Shown here: one piece after another, positions 1 to 12,699 of the stretch
Layout of the letters: each line of letters begins with the position of its first letter
How positions within the stretch are numbered: the stretch's first letter is position 1
Notes under the pieces: model-generated
What the model was told of the DNA's origin: nothing
Databases searched by the model: none
Seen by the model: only the letters and a program-made list of their open reading frames with translations
From: Jaltomata sinuosa
Taxonomy: Eukaryota > Streptophyta > Magnoliopsida > Solanales > Solanaceae
Direction of reading: 5' to 3'
Assembly (NCBI GenBank): GCA_003996215.1
Contig: QJPP01000275.1
Span: 1-64,000 of the forward strand
DNA: 64,000 nt
Program-made: the position numbers and the translations under genes

Positions 1-1471
1 GTCTCCTAGGGACCGCGTAAAACTGACGACGACCTCCACCTGCCCAACCGCCATCCCTACCACCTGCTCTGCCACGCGGAGCACTACCTCTACTCTGACG
101 ACCACCCCCTCTAGCTGGGGGCTGAACTACTCGTAAAGCCTCGGCCAACTGAACTGTACCCTGCTGAGGGCAATCTCTAGGAAAGTGACCTATCGCACCA
201 CAAGTAAAACAAGCCCCTGATGGCCTACTCAGTCGAGATGAACCCGCAAATCTCGAATGACCACCACGACCTGATGCCCCAGAAACTGTACCCCTCGAAG
301 ACTGGTCGCTATAGCCCTGATGGCTGCTCTGACCCTGCTCGAACTGGGTACTATCGAAAGTCTGAAGGAAAGCCTGAACCGGTCGACTGGACTGACCCTG
401 GTACTGCTGTGGCTGATAACTCCGGCTCCACTGGCCAGGACCTCTACCGCCATATCTGGAACCACTGTAGACACCCTGATACCGAGGCCTCTTATCTCTG
501 GACCCCTGATCATGTCGTTGTAAGTCCTCCACAGTGCGGGCATAGTCTACGATAGCCTGAAATGACCGACCACTGGCAATCAATATCTCAGCTGGCTGCC
601 TGATCTCTGGCCTCAAACCCCATACAAATCTGTGAATCCTATCAGCCTCGATAGGAATGATCATAGCTCCGAACGGTGCTAGCTGATGGAAATGGGTCTC
701 ATACTCCGAGATAGTCATAGACCCCTGCGTAAGGTGAGTAAACTGCTCCCTGCGACGCTCACGATCACTCTGAGGTAGGAACTTGGCCATAAAGGCCTCA
801 TAAAACTCATACCAGGTCAAAGGAGGTGACGATGGTGGTCTACAAGCAACCTGGGCCCTCCACCATAACTTCGCTGAGCCCTCCAACTGGTAGGTAATAT
901 AACCAACCCCGTGAGTCTCCAACAAATCCAGATGATGCAACATCTCCTCACAGGTAGTAATAAAGTCATGTGGATCCTATCCAGAAGTACCAGCGAACCT
1001 CGGAGGTGCTAACCTCAAAAACCTACCCAACGCCTTCTGCTCTGACTCTGTCATAGCTGGGCGAGGAGCAAGAGGCTGTGCAATAGATGGAACCGGAATG
1101 ACCTCTGCACGGGGAGCCATAGTAGCAGGCTGCGCTCCCGAGCTCTGTGCACCTAGGGCTGCCCCCTAAACGGATGTCTGCGCTACCTCAGAAGGCCGCT
1201 CTCCAATCAAACCCAAAAGCTGTAATAGTAATCCCCGAATATCTGGAGACTGAGCTGCGGCTGAAGCTGGCACAGAAGTGGGCACTGGAGCTGGTACTGG
1301 AGCTGGCGCTGGAGCTGGTGGTACCTGGGCTACCCCCTGATCCACATGCCGCTCGGGATCTATCTCCACTATAGCAGCTCTAGCAGGTGCCACTGATCGA
1401 GGGCGTCCTCGACCCTTAGCTGGAGTGGGAGGCTCATCTCTGCGTGATGTCGATGATCTCATACGAACCAT
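1..1471 (-). pseudogene. Ty3/gypsy gag (5' part of an LTR retrotransposon)
   Basis: Reading the minus strand from ATG 1471 gives a Ty3/gypsy gag: a Pro/Ala/Val-rich N-terminus, then a Retrotrans_gag core (YEFYEAFMAKFLPQ, FTHLTQGSMTISEYE), then a CCHC zinc knuckle (CFTCGAIGHFPRDC) near 160-213. Gag packages element RNA in the cytoplasmic particle. The frame is broken by in-frame stops near 1166 and 978, so this copy is dead. Pol would lie left of base 1. The primer-binding site and LTR lie directly upstream at 1670-4778, which fixes the orientation. The plus-strand ORFs here are shadows. Confidence 0.85.
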
Positions 1472-1669
1472 CTGTGGAAGGATGAAGTAGAACAGATGAG
1501 ATCACCAGAAACTTCAAGGGTAGTACGCACGACACAGAAGCAATGAAAGAGTCGAATTTCCTAAAATGCCACTGTAGCCTCCCAAAGATTGAGCACGGAC
1601 GTCTCCGCCCCGATCCGCAGGACTCTACTAGACATTGGCTTCTATACCAATGACACCGGTGAACCTAAA

Positions 1670-1681
1670 GCTCTGATACCA
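1670..1681 (-). other. Retrotransposon primer-binding site (tRNA-iMet)
   Basis: The minus strand reads TGGTATCAGAGC, the complement of the 3' end of plant initiator tRNA-Met. It sits 3 bases inside the LTR edge at 1685 and about 200 bp before the gag ATG, the usual place for minus-strand priming. Confidence 0.9.
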
Positions 1682-1684
1682 AGT

Positions 1685-4600
1685 TGTCACGACCCGATTT
1701 CTCGGTCATGATGGCACCTATAACCCCCGGTAGGTGAACCAATCCCCGTAGCCCAGAACGGTTAGTAATGGGCTACTATCTAACAAATAAGAGAACAAGA
1801 CGAATAGAACAGATAAAAGGATTATAAATATATACATATATGGAAAGTAAACCAAACCCCAAGACCTGGTATCATAGTACAGAGCCACACTACATACATG
1901 GAGTGCAAATAAACCAAAACTACATATACAGATGTCTCTGAATGGTAATAGAGTACATGAAGCAAAAGATAAACTAAAGCTAAGCTCCGATCGCCAAGAG
2001 CTCACCCTCAGCCTGAAGTAGTCCCCAACAGATCTCCAAGCACGATTCACAACGATCTAACGGCGATGGCCCACGCTAGGATCTGCACCCAAAGATGCAG
2101 GGGGTAGGGGTGAGCACCAAATGCGAAGCATAAGGTACCCAGTAGGTATCATAGGCCGACTGGGCACATATAAGATAAAAGTATAGTAATAGACAGAGTA
2201 GAAGCAAGTAGTCACAGAAATCAACGAAAGGTACACAGGAACTAGCCCAGAGGGAAATCAACAGAACCATATATGAGGCTAGTAAGCAAAATATACACAC
2301 CATAGGCACAGGTGAAAGTAAGAAATAACGCACCTGGGGTCCTTGCAATAACAGTGTATACATAATAAGTTTACGAAATGGACGGTATACCGGTAACCTC
2401 AAGTGTAAGAAGAAGAGAAAAAGAGTAATAATAGGCATGCTCAGAGACATGAATCAAGCCCAACTAATCATATCAATCTCACACCCAGCAACTAACAGTC
2501 TAGCAGTAACCAATTTCATAATTAACCGTAACAGGGAATAATTCTACAAGTAAATAGAAAAAGTCTACCTATAGTCCCTCGGCCGCCCATACAACCGAGG
2601 AACACACACAAGTGAAAACAAACCCCCCGGCATCCTATACTACCGGAGCGTACAATCAGCAAACAACAAACAAGGGTGGAACCTCGAACCATGAATGATA
2701 TGATGCATGAAGATCTCAAGTGCCATGTATCTCTGTATGTACCTCCTCCGGCGCCGATCCGGCCCAGCAGTAGGTTCCATGGAAGGACACTGCCCGTATA
2801 CCTCTACTCCACCGTATACCCCTCCTCCGGCACACGCAGCCCGTAGCCCCTGGCCCGGATGGCAAGGTCCATGGAGGTCCCAGACCCCATACTAAAACTC
2901 AGTATCAGAATAGAGACCCAGTCTCGAATATGCAATGCCCAGACCCTGTCCAGGACTAAAGTAGTAGGAAAATGTCTCAAAAACCCCTCCAAGGGTGCCC
3001 AGGCATAATCCGGGTCTAAACAGTAAAAAGTCATCTCAGGTGCTCGGTCCGACCGAGGCTAAAATTTATCTCAAATAATAAGAAAACTCAACTAGCACTC
3101 CGGCCCTGCCGAGTCTAGCGTTAATCGTAAAACTGATGATTTAAAACATAATTTACTTTTTTTACCCAAGAATACTCACAAGTCAAATCAAACCATTTCC
3201 AAGTCATTTCCATAAAAAACGGGCCCTCCGGGCCAAGCAAGGTTTAGAAAATAGTGCCAGTAGGCCCGAAGCCAAAACACAGTAAAACATGGATAAAACC
3301 TCTTTATATGCATGGAAATGGTATGATCACACACAATAGCTGCCCCGCAGCTCACAATCAACCTATCGACCCTGCACAGGCCCACAGCTACTCAGCAAGC
3401 ATAACCAGCCTAGAAAGATAATTCTATGCCGGGACTCGCGGACATTCCCAAAATCCCACCTTCTATGTTCCAGAGTCAACAGGCCTCACAGGACACAAGG
3501 ATAAATAAATATATCGGCAAATACTACAAACAACGGAGGAACAAAATTAGGCGGACATGAATAAAGCGGTCGAGGTCTGTGGTACCAACCTAATAAACCA
3601 ACCCAAGGATGCCCATTAATACAATTTTATTCTATATATGCGGAGTCTAGGGAAAATAAACCGTAACCTACCTGTCGTCCGATGACAAGCCTGAACCTCT
3701 CCGAAAAATCCCCAACACGAAATCAAACTTGAACTCGGGCTTGAATAACTTGACTAGGAAAAGTATTCCTTACTAACGTGAATATGTATCTGCAAGCACA
3801 TACATGAGAAAGCTCCAGAATTGCATTTTGCAATAGAAAGTGATGAGTAGGGATTTTTGGCCACCCATATATTAGTAACAAACAATGAAAGGATAAAGTG
3901 ATCCTTAATCCCCTTAATGCTGCCACCATTCGCTGATAATGCTTGCTGGCCACTCCCTCCACCTACACGTGGAGTGGAGGTGGCAATTGCAAGGCAACAA
4001 CACAATATTTTTGTCCCGTTATTTATATACTCGGGTATTGCATAAGTTTGTGGTAAAATAAATATAATATTTTAAATATACCATAATTCATAGAAAATTA
4101 TTTCAAACAAAACCTACTATATTATAATAATAATTTTCAACATAACTAAATTTACTATCTCCGTTAAAATATTATAATGTATAAAAACTTTATAAAATAA
4201 ATACATATACAATTATAACGTTTCAAAAATATTTCCCATAAACCTTTAAAATATTTTGAAAAGGCAATACTAATATAGTTTTTACCAAATTCAACTTTTA
4301 AATAAAATATTTTCAAATACACGCACGATGCTAATAAAATTCTTAAATTTAGGCTCGTAATTCTCCAACGCACGATTTTGATACTCAAGAATTCTCTCGG
4401 GATCCTCCCTTATGTTTTATTACTGTTTTGGAACTGAAATGGCGTTTTAAAACGTGAAGTTGAGGCTTAAATCGAGTTTGACTCGACCCGGTTCGCGACC
4501 CGGTTCGCAACCCATTTTCTGCCAGACAGTCCGCGGTAAAACAGTCATAACTTTTTACTCCGAGATCAGTTGGACGTGAGGTTTTGTGCGTTGGAAACTA

Positions 4601-4778
4601 GACTCGTAGACCTTCGATTTGGTATTTCGGGGGACTTCTAACTCTTTATATATTGAGAGAAAAGCCCTGATGCATTTGACCCAAAGTTCAGAAAATTTGT
4701 TAAAGGTCTTACGATATCTTTTGTCGATTTGCTTGACTTCAAAACTTAAACGTGAAAATGACCGGAAAGGTCATTACA
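1685..4778 (-). repeat. Long terminal repeat of the gypsy element (5' LTR in element sense)
   Basis: The plus text begins TGTCACGACCCG next to the primer-binding site and ends GGTCATTACA at 4778, so in element sense it starts TGTAATGACC and ends GGGTCGTGACA, a TG...CA LTR of about 3.1 kb. It has no coding capacity; small ORFs inside are chance. The partner LTR would be left of the window, so target-site duplication cannot be tested. The right edge rests on the TG/CA rule and similarity to the LTR ends at 7566 and 10737. Confidence 0.7.
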
Positions 4779-5404
4779 GTTTACTATCCACCCCTGCTAG
4801 CCAGTTGAGAGGCAACCTACAAAACCTTGATGTGCCGCTTGACTCAAGTTAGGATCCTAAGTCAAAAACCTTGACCCTTAGACCTTAGCCAAACAATAGA
4901 CTATCGGAGAGTTCTGCGTATTCCATCCCCAATGTTCCTTACCCTTGACATTCCATCGGTTCAGGCACTCACAAAATACTATCCTTGTTTTACTAACCCA
5001 TTTAAACCTCACTTCCTAGGAAACTTGGTTTCCCCCAAGCTCACCTATCTTGGACATGTCAATCAAAATGCCTCACAACCTTTAGTCCTGTGCCCAACTA
5101 GCCCAGACATCACTGCTAGCTGGCGTGTCACTCTTGTTGAGTTGGGAATTTCAAAGGTATGACATTAGACGAATATTACTAGACAATATAAACAAAAAAT
5201 TCCACGTGATTATCAATAATACCCCCAGTCAACAACCGGACTCAACAACCTTATAAGTCATATCCCACTGTGCAAGTAACCAGACCACATATAATTATGT
5301 CACAACTTGCAAACCACCTGGACCTCCCAAAGATCCCTAGGACATCATCTATGCCACTTAACATATGAACCTGGATTACCGAAGAAACCACCTTATCACC
5401 TAAG
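4779..5404. other. Unassigned intergenic DNA
   Basis: Between the gypsy LTR and the next LTR-like repeat. I see no gene here; a 76-codon plus-strand ORF (4932-5162) has no recognisable motif and no flanking signals. Confidence 0.5.
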
Positions 5405-5469
5405 CACACAAACCCGGCCCTCAAGGACCAATATATATGTCAAATAATAGTAAATCCCGGCCCTCTCTG

Positions 5470-5795
5470 GAACCCAACATATAAAGAACATCAATAACAG
5501 ATAAACCTAAATTACTCAAGGAACTAACATGTAAAGAATATCAATAACTAATAAACTCGGTTCACTCAAGTAATCAACATGTAAAGAACATCAATAACAG
5601 ATAAACCCGGTTCACTCAAGAAACCAACATGTAAAGAACATCAATAATCGATAAACCCGGTTCACTCATGGAACCAACATTTAAAGAACATCAATAACAT
5701 ATAAACCGGTTCACTCAAGGAACCAACATGTAAAGAACATCACTAATAGATAAACTTGGTTCACTCAAGGAACCAACATGTAATGAACAATAAGT
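5470..5795. repeat. Minisatellite, about 50-bp unit
   Basis: About six to seven diverged tandem units, each containing AACATGTAAAGAACATC followed by GATAAACCCGGTTCACTC. The same array is at about 8668-8985 in the second LTR-like copy, so it belongs to the repeat family. Confidence 0.85.
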
Positions 5796-5807
5796 AAACC
5801 CATATCA

Positions 5808-6098
5808 GGCATGGTACCCAAGCCAACCATTATAGAATATGTACCAGGCACGGTACCCGAGCTAACTGATAAGTATCTCATACCAGGCATGGTACACAAT
5901 CCAACCAATATGTATCTCATACCAGGCGTGGTAACCGAGCCAACTATAAGTCTTTCAGATTTTCATGAGCATGCAAGAACAAAAGAACATAACAGGTGTG
6001 GTACCCGAGCCAACCAATATGTATCCCGTACCAGGCGTGGTAACCAAGCCAACCAATAAGTATCCCGCACCAGGAGTGGTGCCCCAGCCAACTAAATG
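5808..6098. repeat. Minisatellite, about 39-bp unit
   Basis: Diverged tandem units of the form ACCAGGCGTGGTACCCGAGC followed by CAACCAATATGTATCCCGT. The repeating open frames this creates on both strands (Val-Pro-Glu-Pro-Thr on +, Gly-Ser-Gly-Thr on -) are by-products and not genes. Confidence 0.85.
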
Positions 6099-7566
6099 AC
6101 ACACAAAGTCCAACAATCAATAAGATAAATCAGTAATATCACACTTGTAAAACCAACAAGCAACAAAACCAAGTTCATTTCACATGATTGACACCGGGAC
6201 ATTTAGACATTCATAATTTCATTCCCTAAACATGCAAGGCATATATATTAATAAGATAATGTTACGTGCACACACATTGCATTTGGAAAATAATAACCGT
6301 CACCTACCCAAAAATCGGGTTCATAACCCTTAACATGAAAATCGTGTCCGAAGACTAATTCACGATTCCCTAAGCACATATAATCGTTTACCCCAACTAT
6401 GTACCCCCTTCCTAAAATATGATCGCATCTTATGAAATTCATTTATTATCATAAAGGACTTCAAACCCTTCTTTTTTATCCCACTTCCCTTAATTGAAGT
6501 ATTTTTGAAAACCCGCTACGACCTAGCAACTTATTCCCTCACAACTCTTTTGGTTCCCCGAACCTACCCAAATCTAGTTCCCTAGAATCTAAAATCACAC
6601 ACAAGTTAACAAGTAAAAATAAACTCAGAATAAAAACTCCTCACCCCGACCCCATCATTCCCTATTCAAATAACCAGCCAGACAAATACAATATTCCTCC
6701 AGATTCATGCCCAAAGATCTAAGCATGAATCCTCCTGTCATTCTACATAATAATATGCAAGAAAATACAAGTCTATAACTACTCAATTAAACCTAGCCTA
6801 CCTGGACGCCAAGCATCTGTTGCAGAGGTCTGAACACTAACTTCTGGCTCCATGGAGGCGATTCTTGGCGGAAAGCGGGCCTGGAATCCATGGTTTTTCA
6901 CCCCATTAAGCAGAAATCTCCCCTCCCCATTTCTCCTAAGCTTTGGAGCAGCCTAGGAGGGTTTTTGGAGCAACCCTCACCTCTTTGAAACTGAAGAGGA
7001 GAGAATAAAATTATAAAACCCATTTTTGAGTTTTTTGGTCCCGTCATCATGCTATGGCCCAATCCCTCTATAGCGGTACCACCATAGTAATAGCCGCCCG
7101 TTATAGCAAAGTTCATCGCCTTGACTTCTGCTACAACGGGAATTTCTCTACTGTAGCAGTCATCATTGTAGCACAGTGTCAACCCCTATAGCGTTTGGTA
7201 TGGGACAGAACCTCGAGAAATCCCTTAAAATTGCCTATTTTATGACACACTTCAAAATCTTGACGTTCTGAACTAACCCTTTCACGTCAACCTCGATATC
7301 AGTAGTTCCACTCACCCGAATTCACTTTCGAAAAGTCCTACGGATTCCCTAACGCCTTAGCTAATGGTAAAATTAGCTCAACCTTAAACATTTTACCTAA
7401 TATTTTCCCCGATCGCCCTAGACCGTACCTCGCTCAGGATTTGTCTGAGACTAGCCTAGCCCAAAATTTCCAACTCCCCAACTAGAAAGTTTTCTAACCC
7501 GTTCTTCGCACGAATAGCTCACCCATAATGAGGTGCCTTTTAATAACGACTGAACAGGTCGTTACA

Positions 7567-8600
7567 ACAGATATCAATTTACCCATTGTTCATCCCTGAA
7601 CAATCTCTATGGCGTAAGAAAAAGAATAAGCCAGCCCCTTGAACTTTAACGGTCTACCATGAGAGCGTAATTATAACCTTACGCGAACCACTACAACTCC
7701 CAAATCTCTCGGTGTACCCAAACTCAATCGCAATTAAATTCTATCCTGCTCTGTCAAGAAATCCCTTCTTTCGAGCTGCACGAGACCAATAAGAGTACTT
7801 CTCCCCGAGTGCCCAAGAAATCTGGGTCTTGTTGAAATATCAAAGAAAGGAATTTCAAACATAATTGACCAAAATAATTTTCTATGCCATGAGGAACTGA
7901 TACCCGCTGTGGCAACCCTCTTCCCTTAACCGACCCTACCACTAAGGATCATCGATCACGCACAAGCCAACTTAGTTCAAAATTCCCCATAATTCCACTA
8001 TACTCTTCCCAAGAGCTACAATTAGTCAAAATATTCTCATAGAATAAGCCTATGAGCAGTGTCCCATACTACCTAGTCAATTACGGGTTATTTTGCCAAA
8101 TACAGCATGAGCGACTATTCCTACCAATGGACAGTCATAATTCTACCAATGCCCAAAAACTTGGTTCCACCATAACCTCACGGTTCCTCACTAACTACAC
8201 ATTATCATAAAATCAATTATGAAATACACTAGAAAGTTGTTCATAACATCATATTCCCGCTATCATACAAGACTAGCCCTTTTTCCCCATGGTTCCCAAC
8301 TAATCCTGATTGTCCTGAAATCAGAGTTTCCCTATAGTCACAAATGATCATGTCCCCTTACATTTTTACTGATGGTAATCCCATGCCCAAAACTTAGCAC
8401 AGAATTTCAGTTAAATCACATAACAGTTAACCCTTTAACCAATCATATATAACCAAGTTAAAACTATTCACTAACGACAATTTTAAAAGTAACTCAAGGA
8501 ATACACACCACACATTCACAGTCATTCAAATAGTGCAATGCATACAATCACAAGTCTCAAGCTTCAGCACTCAATCAAATCAGGTTCATTATCTTTTATT
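7567..8600. other. Unassigned repeat-flanking DNA
   Basis: About 1 kb between the two LTR-like copies with no recognisable gene, domain or tandem repeat. It may be remnant internal sequence of the element, but nothing in it shows this. Confidence 0.4.
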
Positions 8601-10737
8601 CACACCAACCCGGCCCTCAAGGACCAATATATATGTCAAGTAATAGTAAATCCTAGCCCTCTCAAGAACCCAATATGTAAAGAACATCAATAACAGATAA
8701 ACTCAGTTCACTCGAGGAACCAATATGTAAAGAACATCAATAACTGATAAACCGAGTTCACTCAACGAACCAACATGTAAAGAATATCAATAACAAATAA
8801 ACCCGGTTCACTCAAGGAACCAACATGTAAAGAACACCAATAACCGAGAAACCAGGTTCACTCAAGGAACCAACATGTAAAGAACATCAATAACATATAA
8901 ACCCGGTTCACTCAAGAAACCAACATGTAAAGAACATCACTAACAGATAAACCTGGTTCACTCAAGGAACCAATATGTAATGAATAACAAGTAAACCCAT
9001 ACCAATCGTAGTACTCGAGCCAACTATTATAGAACCTATACCAGGCGTGGTACCCGAGCCAACTGATAAATATCTCATACTAAGTGTGGTACCCGAGCCA
9101 ACCAATATGTATCCCGTATCAAGCATAGTACTCAAGCCAACTAATATGTCTCTCGTACCAGGCATGATACCCGAGCCAACCAATATGTATCCCGTATCAG
9201 GTGTGGCACCCGAGCCAACCAATAAATATCCCGTACCAGGCGTAGTACCCAAGCCAACTGAATGACACACAAAGTCCAATAATCAATAAGATAAATAAAC
9301 AATATCACACTTGTAAAACCAAACAGCAACAAAACCAAGTTCATTTCACATGATTGACATCCGGACGCTTAGACATTCATAATTTCATTCCCTAAACATG
9401 CAAGGCACATACATTACTAAGCTAAAGTTATATGCACACACATTGTATTTAGAAAATAATAACCATCACCTACCCAATAACTTGGTTCATAACCCTCTAC
9501 ATGGAAATCCTGTCCGAAGGCTAATTCACGATTTACCCTCTAAACACATATAATCATTTACCCCAACTCCAGACCCCCTTCCCAGAATGTGAGCGCATCT
9601 TAGGGAATTCATTTATTATCATAAAGAACTTCAAACCCTTTCTATTCATCCCATTTCCCTTAATTAAAGTATTCCCGGAAACCCACTACGACCTAGCAAT
9701 TTATTCCCTCACAACATTTCCTCCTCGAACCTACCCAAATCTAGTTCCCTAGAATCTAGAATCACACACAAGTTAACAAGTAAAAATAAACCCTGAATGA
9801 AAACTCATCACCCCTACCCCATCATTCCCTATTCAATCAACCAGCCACACAAATATAATATTTCTTCAAACTCCGTACCCAAAAGACTAAGCATGAATCG
9901 TCCAATCACTCTACACAATAATATGCAAGAAAATACGGGTCTATAACTACTCAATTAAACCTAGCCTACCTGAACGCCAAACATCTGATGCAGAGGTCTG
10001 AACACTAACTTCTGGCTCCATAAAGTCGATTCCTGGAGGAAAGCAGGCCTGGAATCGATGGTTTTTCACCCCATTGAGCGAAAATCTCCCCTCCCCATTA
10101 CTCCTAAGCTTTAGAGCAGCCTAGGAGGATTTTTTGAGCAACCCTCGCCTTTTTGAAACTGAAAAGGAGAGAATGAAATTATAAAACCCATTTTTGGGTT
10201 TTTTGGTCCAGTCATCCTGCTATAGCAGCCAAATCTCGCTATAGCGGTACTGCCATAGCGGTAGCCGCCCGCTATAGCAGAGTTGACCACCTTGACTTCC
10301 GCTACAACAGGAATTTCTCTACTATAGCGGTCATCATTGTTGTGCAGTATCAACCGCTATAGCAGTTGGCATGAGACATAACCTCTAGAAGTCCCCCAAA
10401 ATTATTCATTTTACAATACACTTTGAAATCCTGACGTTCTGAACCAACCCTTTCACATTAACTTTGATATCGAGAGTTCTACTCACCCGAATTCACTTGT
10501 GAAAAGTCCTACGGACTCCCTAACGCCTTAGCTAACGGAAAAATTAGCTCAACCTTAGACAGTTTACTCAATCCTTTTCTGGATTTTCCTAGACCTTACC
10601 TCGCTCAGAATTCATCCGAGACTAGCCTAGCCCAAAATTTCTAACTCTCCAACCCGGAAGTTTTCTAACCTGTTCTTCGCATGAATAGCTCACCCATAAT
10701 AAGGTACCTTTTAATAACGACTGAACATGTCGTTACA
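8601..10737 (-). repeat. LTR-like repeat, copy 2
   Basis: Direct repeat of 5405-7566, with the same order of parts: a 50-bp array (about 8668-8985), a 39-bp array (about 8998-9262), an A/C-rich segment, a stretch rich in TATAGCGG-like words, and the terminal CGTTACA at 10737. The copies differ by scattered substitutions and small indels. Not coding. Confidence 0.7.
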
Positions 10738-11403
10738 ACTTCTCTTGGAACTTTGGGGAAGAGAGTAACGTATATTCTGACTAAAAATCATGTCTTATGG
10801 GTCTAATGATGTCTTATATAGGTGGGGACAAATTGGGTAAGGAAAGGACCAAAAAGCCCTTGAAATAAGCTAAAAAGGATCCCGGCGGGCAAAACAGGGG
10901 GGATGCACCACACACCCCAAGGCACGGCCCCTCATCGTGTTTCGCACGGCCCAACACACGACTGGACCCATGCACTACATGGCCCACCGCGGGCTTGGTC
11001 CAGTTGACCCCTGTGTAATGTCGTGCGATGCGGGTGCCAAGGCTTGCCTTCTACCCCCTAAAGCATGGTCCTTTTTCACTTCTAAGCTCTCCCAACGCTT
11101 CTAAACTCATCTCCAATTGATTTCTATTCGTTCTAAGGGTCATATAGGTTCATTTTCTTGCTCTAAAGGCCATTCGAATGTACAGAGCATTACAAGTTGA
11201 TAAAGTGTCAAACATTCAGTTATTTTTAAGCTATATTATGTTTTGAGATTTCTTTTATAAGGATATTTGATTTTTTTAGAAGGCTAGCATGCTCATTACG
11301 TTAAAGCTTCCGCAAGTTATTTAAGTTCTCAGTTCAGTAGTATGCCAGGCCAAAGGTTCGCTCGGGCCAGCAGTGATTTCGAGCGCCAGTCACATCCAAG
11401 GTG
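10738..11403. other. Probable decayed LTR sequence
   Basis: Has no gene. Near 11340-11405 it holds the words TTCGCTCGGGCCAGCAGT and GTGTAGGCTCG, which resemble the 3' region of nightshade gypsy LTRs. A GC-rich patch at about 10880-11060 contrasts with the AT-rich surroundings. Assignment is tentative. Confidence 0.35.
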
Positions 11404-11544
11404 TAGGCTCGCAGCATCACAATATCGTTGCTAAAAGCTCAGCTACGAGCATTTTAGTGACAGACAAAATTTCATCGTTAATTTGTTACTAAATGACTGT
11501 AGCGATAAATTTTATCTGTTACTAAAATCAATTTTTTTGTAGTG
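11404..11544 (-). mobile_element. CACTA (En/Spm-like) transposon terminus
   Basis: On the minus strand the segment begins CACTACAAAAAAATTG at 11544, the hallmark CACTA terminal repeat, and is followed by spaced copies of a GTTACTAAA-like subterminal word (about 11430-11525). TTA follows the terminus outside, fitting a 3-bp target site. No matching second terminus is seen, so this is a fragment. Confidence 0.6.
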
Positions 11545-12131
11545 TTATTAGTTGCTTTTTTCCATGGCATTCACCACCATTTGGAGGGAAAAAAATATAA
11601 TTTGATTCCAAGAAGGAACTTATAATGTTGACAAAATTTGCAGGAAAGTAGGGGAAAAACTTCAGGAAATGACAGTCCATGCTATGTCAGCTGTATCATC
11701 GCCCATGATTATACTAGTTTACAGTCCATGCTATGTCAGCTGTATCATCGCCCATGATTATACTAGTTTTATTGCTCGTTGTCCTGGTTTGTTGGAGTCA
11801 TACTATTATGTTGCTATCTTTTCACTTCTTACTATTTAGACTAAATCTTGATTTTTTTTATTCTATTTGTTTTTTTAAGTCTGTAATTGTCTGCTTCGTA
11901 GCTTAGTTTAGGTTTTCTTTGTAAGTTTTCAGTCTGTTTAGTCTATTTCATTGTGAAATATGTGGTATGACTTGTTTGGGTTTGTAACTATCTTCTTTGG
12001 TATTAATAAAATTATTTATTTACAATTTTTTTAAGATATATTCAAAATCTAATCTAAAATTTATGATTACCAGATATTCAAAGATAAATTTTAAAATTTG
12101 ATCTAAAATTTATGGTCAAAAGGCCAGCTTC

Positions 12132-12134
<3 letters not shown>
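11545..12134. other. Unassigned host DNA
   Basis: AT-rich, non-coding. It contains a perfect 49-bp tandem duplication, listed separately; nothing else recognisable. Confidence 0.5.
11672..11769. repeat. Perfect 49-bp tandem duplication
   Basis: 11672-11720 and 11721-11769 are identical head-to-tail copies beginning ACAGTCCATGCTATGTCAGC. No coding sense; probably a recent slippage or repair product. Confidence 0.95.

Positions 12135-12176
<42 letters not shown>
12135..12176. repeat. (TA)21 microsatellite
   Basis: Uninterrupted TA run ending exactly where the left host direct repeat begins. AT dinucleotide tracts are known favoured sites for EPRV integration; the link here is inference. Confidence 0.95.
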
Positions 12177-12179
<3 letters not shown>

Positions 12180-12371
12180 AATAAATTATGTGTATGTTAT
12201 ATTATTAATACTTTTTTTTTTAAAAATAACATAAATTTTTTAAGATAAAAGTGTAGTTAAAGAGGAACATAATAATTTACCATTACACTAACAATTAAGG
12301 AGCAAAATCAAATGCAGTGAACAAAATTTTGACATTGATATCAAAAGTCAAATTTATGTTGACATTGATAC
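12176..12371. repeat. Left direct repeat flanking EPRV block 1
   Basis: Matches 20036-20231 at a constant offset of 7860 bases. The first 185 bases have two mismatches by eye (near 12212 and 12271) and the last 11 are slightly diverged. It is host AT-rich DNA, not viral. The duplication brackets the viral block and looks like a very long target-site duplication. Confidence 0.9.
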
Positions 12372-12699
12372 CATAGTTCTCTTCTCCTAGCCAGGACTAT
12401 GTCCGGCTAAACGGCTTCCATATCTATGTCTCTTACCTAACGTCTCTCCTATATGCACCATGAACGGATCTAAGCTTTATTAAAATAGAAAGGAATTTTT
12501 TATAAGGTTTCTTGACTTGGTTCTAAGATGGTGGTACAGTCGGATCTAGAACTACTCTTATTGTCTCTGTCTGGCAAGCCTGTAGCAAGCCATGACCTCC
12601 TTAGCCCGAGATATGTGTTGAAAAGGGCGCCTCTTGGTCCGGTTAGAACCGCTATTGGGTTAGAACCATTGGACAAGAGTATAATAAGAGTATGTACTG
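12372..12699 (+). repeat. Viral leader copy A (no promoter)
   Basis: Nearly identical to 19501-19828 and, inverted, to 15999-16330. It starts inside the leader, so it lacks the TATA box and the donor-like site seen in copy C. The host/virus join shares TACC (12369-12372), a microhomology. It runs straight into the RT 3' half. It contains the conserved leader ORF (ATG 12528, MVVQSDLELLLLSLSGKPVA...). Confidence 0.85.

Larger units (their letters stand above)
5405..7566 (-). repeat. LTR-like repeat, copy 1
   Basis: This 2.16-kb segment is repeated in direct orientation at 8601-10737. Both end with the plus text CGTTACA, so in element sense they begin TGTAACGAC, the usual start of nightshade gypsy LTRs. 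Inside are two minisatellite arrays followed by an A/C-rich segment. Left of 5405 the two copies no longer match, so this copy is probably truncated or a solo LTR. It carries no coding region. Confidence 0.65.

Noticed and set aside
220..555. 111-aa plus-strand ORF and overlapping frames at the left edge
   Set aside because: Shadows of the minus-strand gypsy gag, whose zinc knuckle and Retrotrans_gag core are clear.
5811..6059. Regular repeats in the LTR-like sequence taken for CRISPR or a repeat protein
   Set aside because: Units are adjacent without unique spacers and lie in a eukaryotic LTR; frames are periodic by-products.
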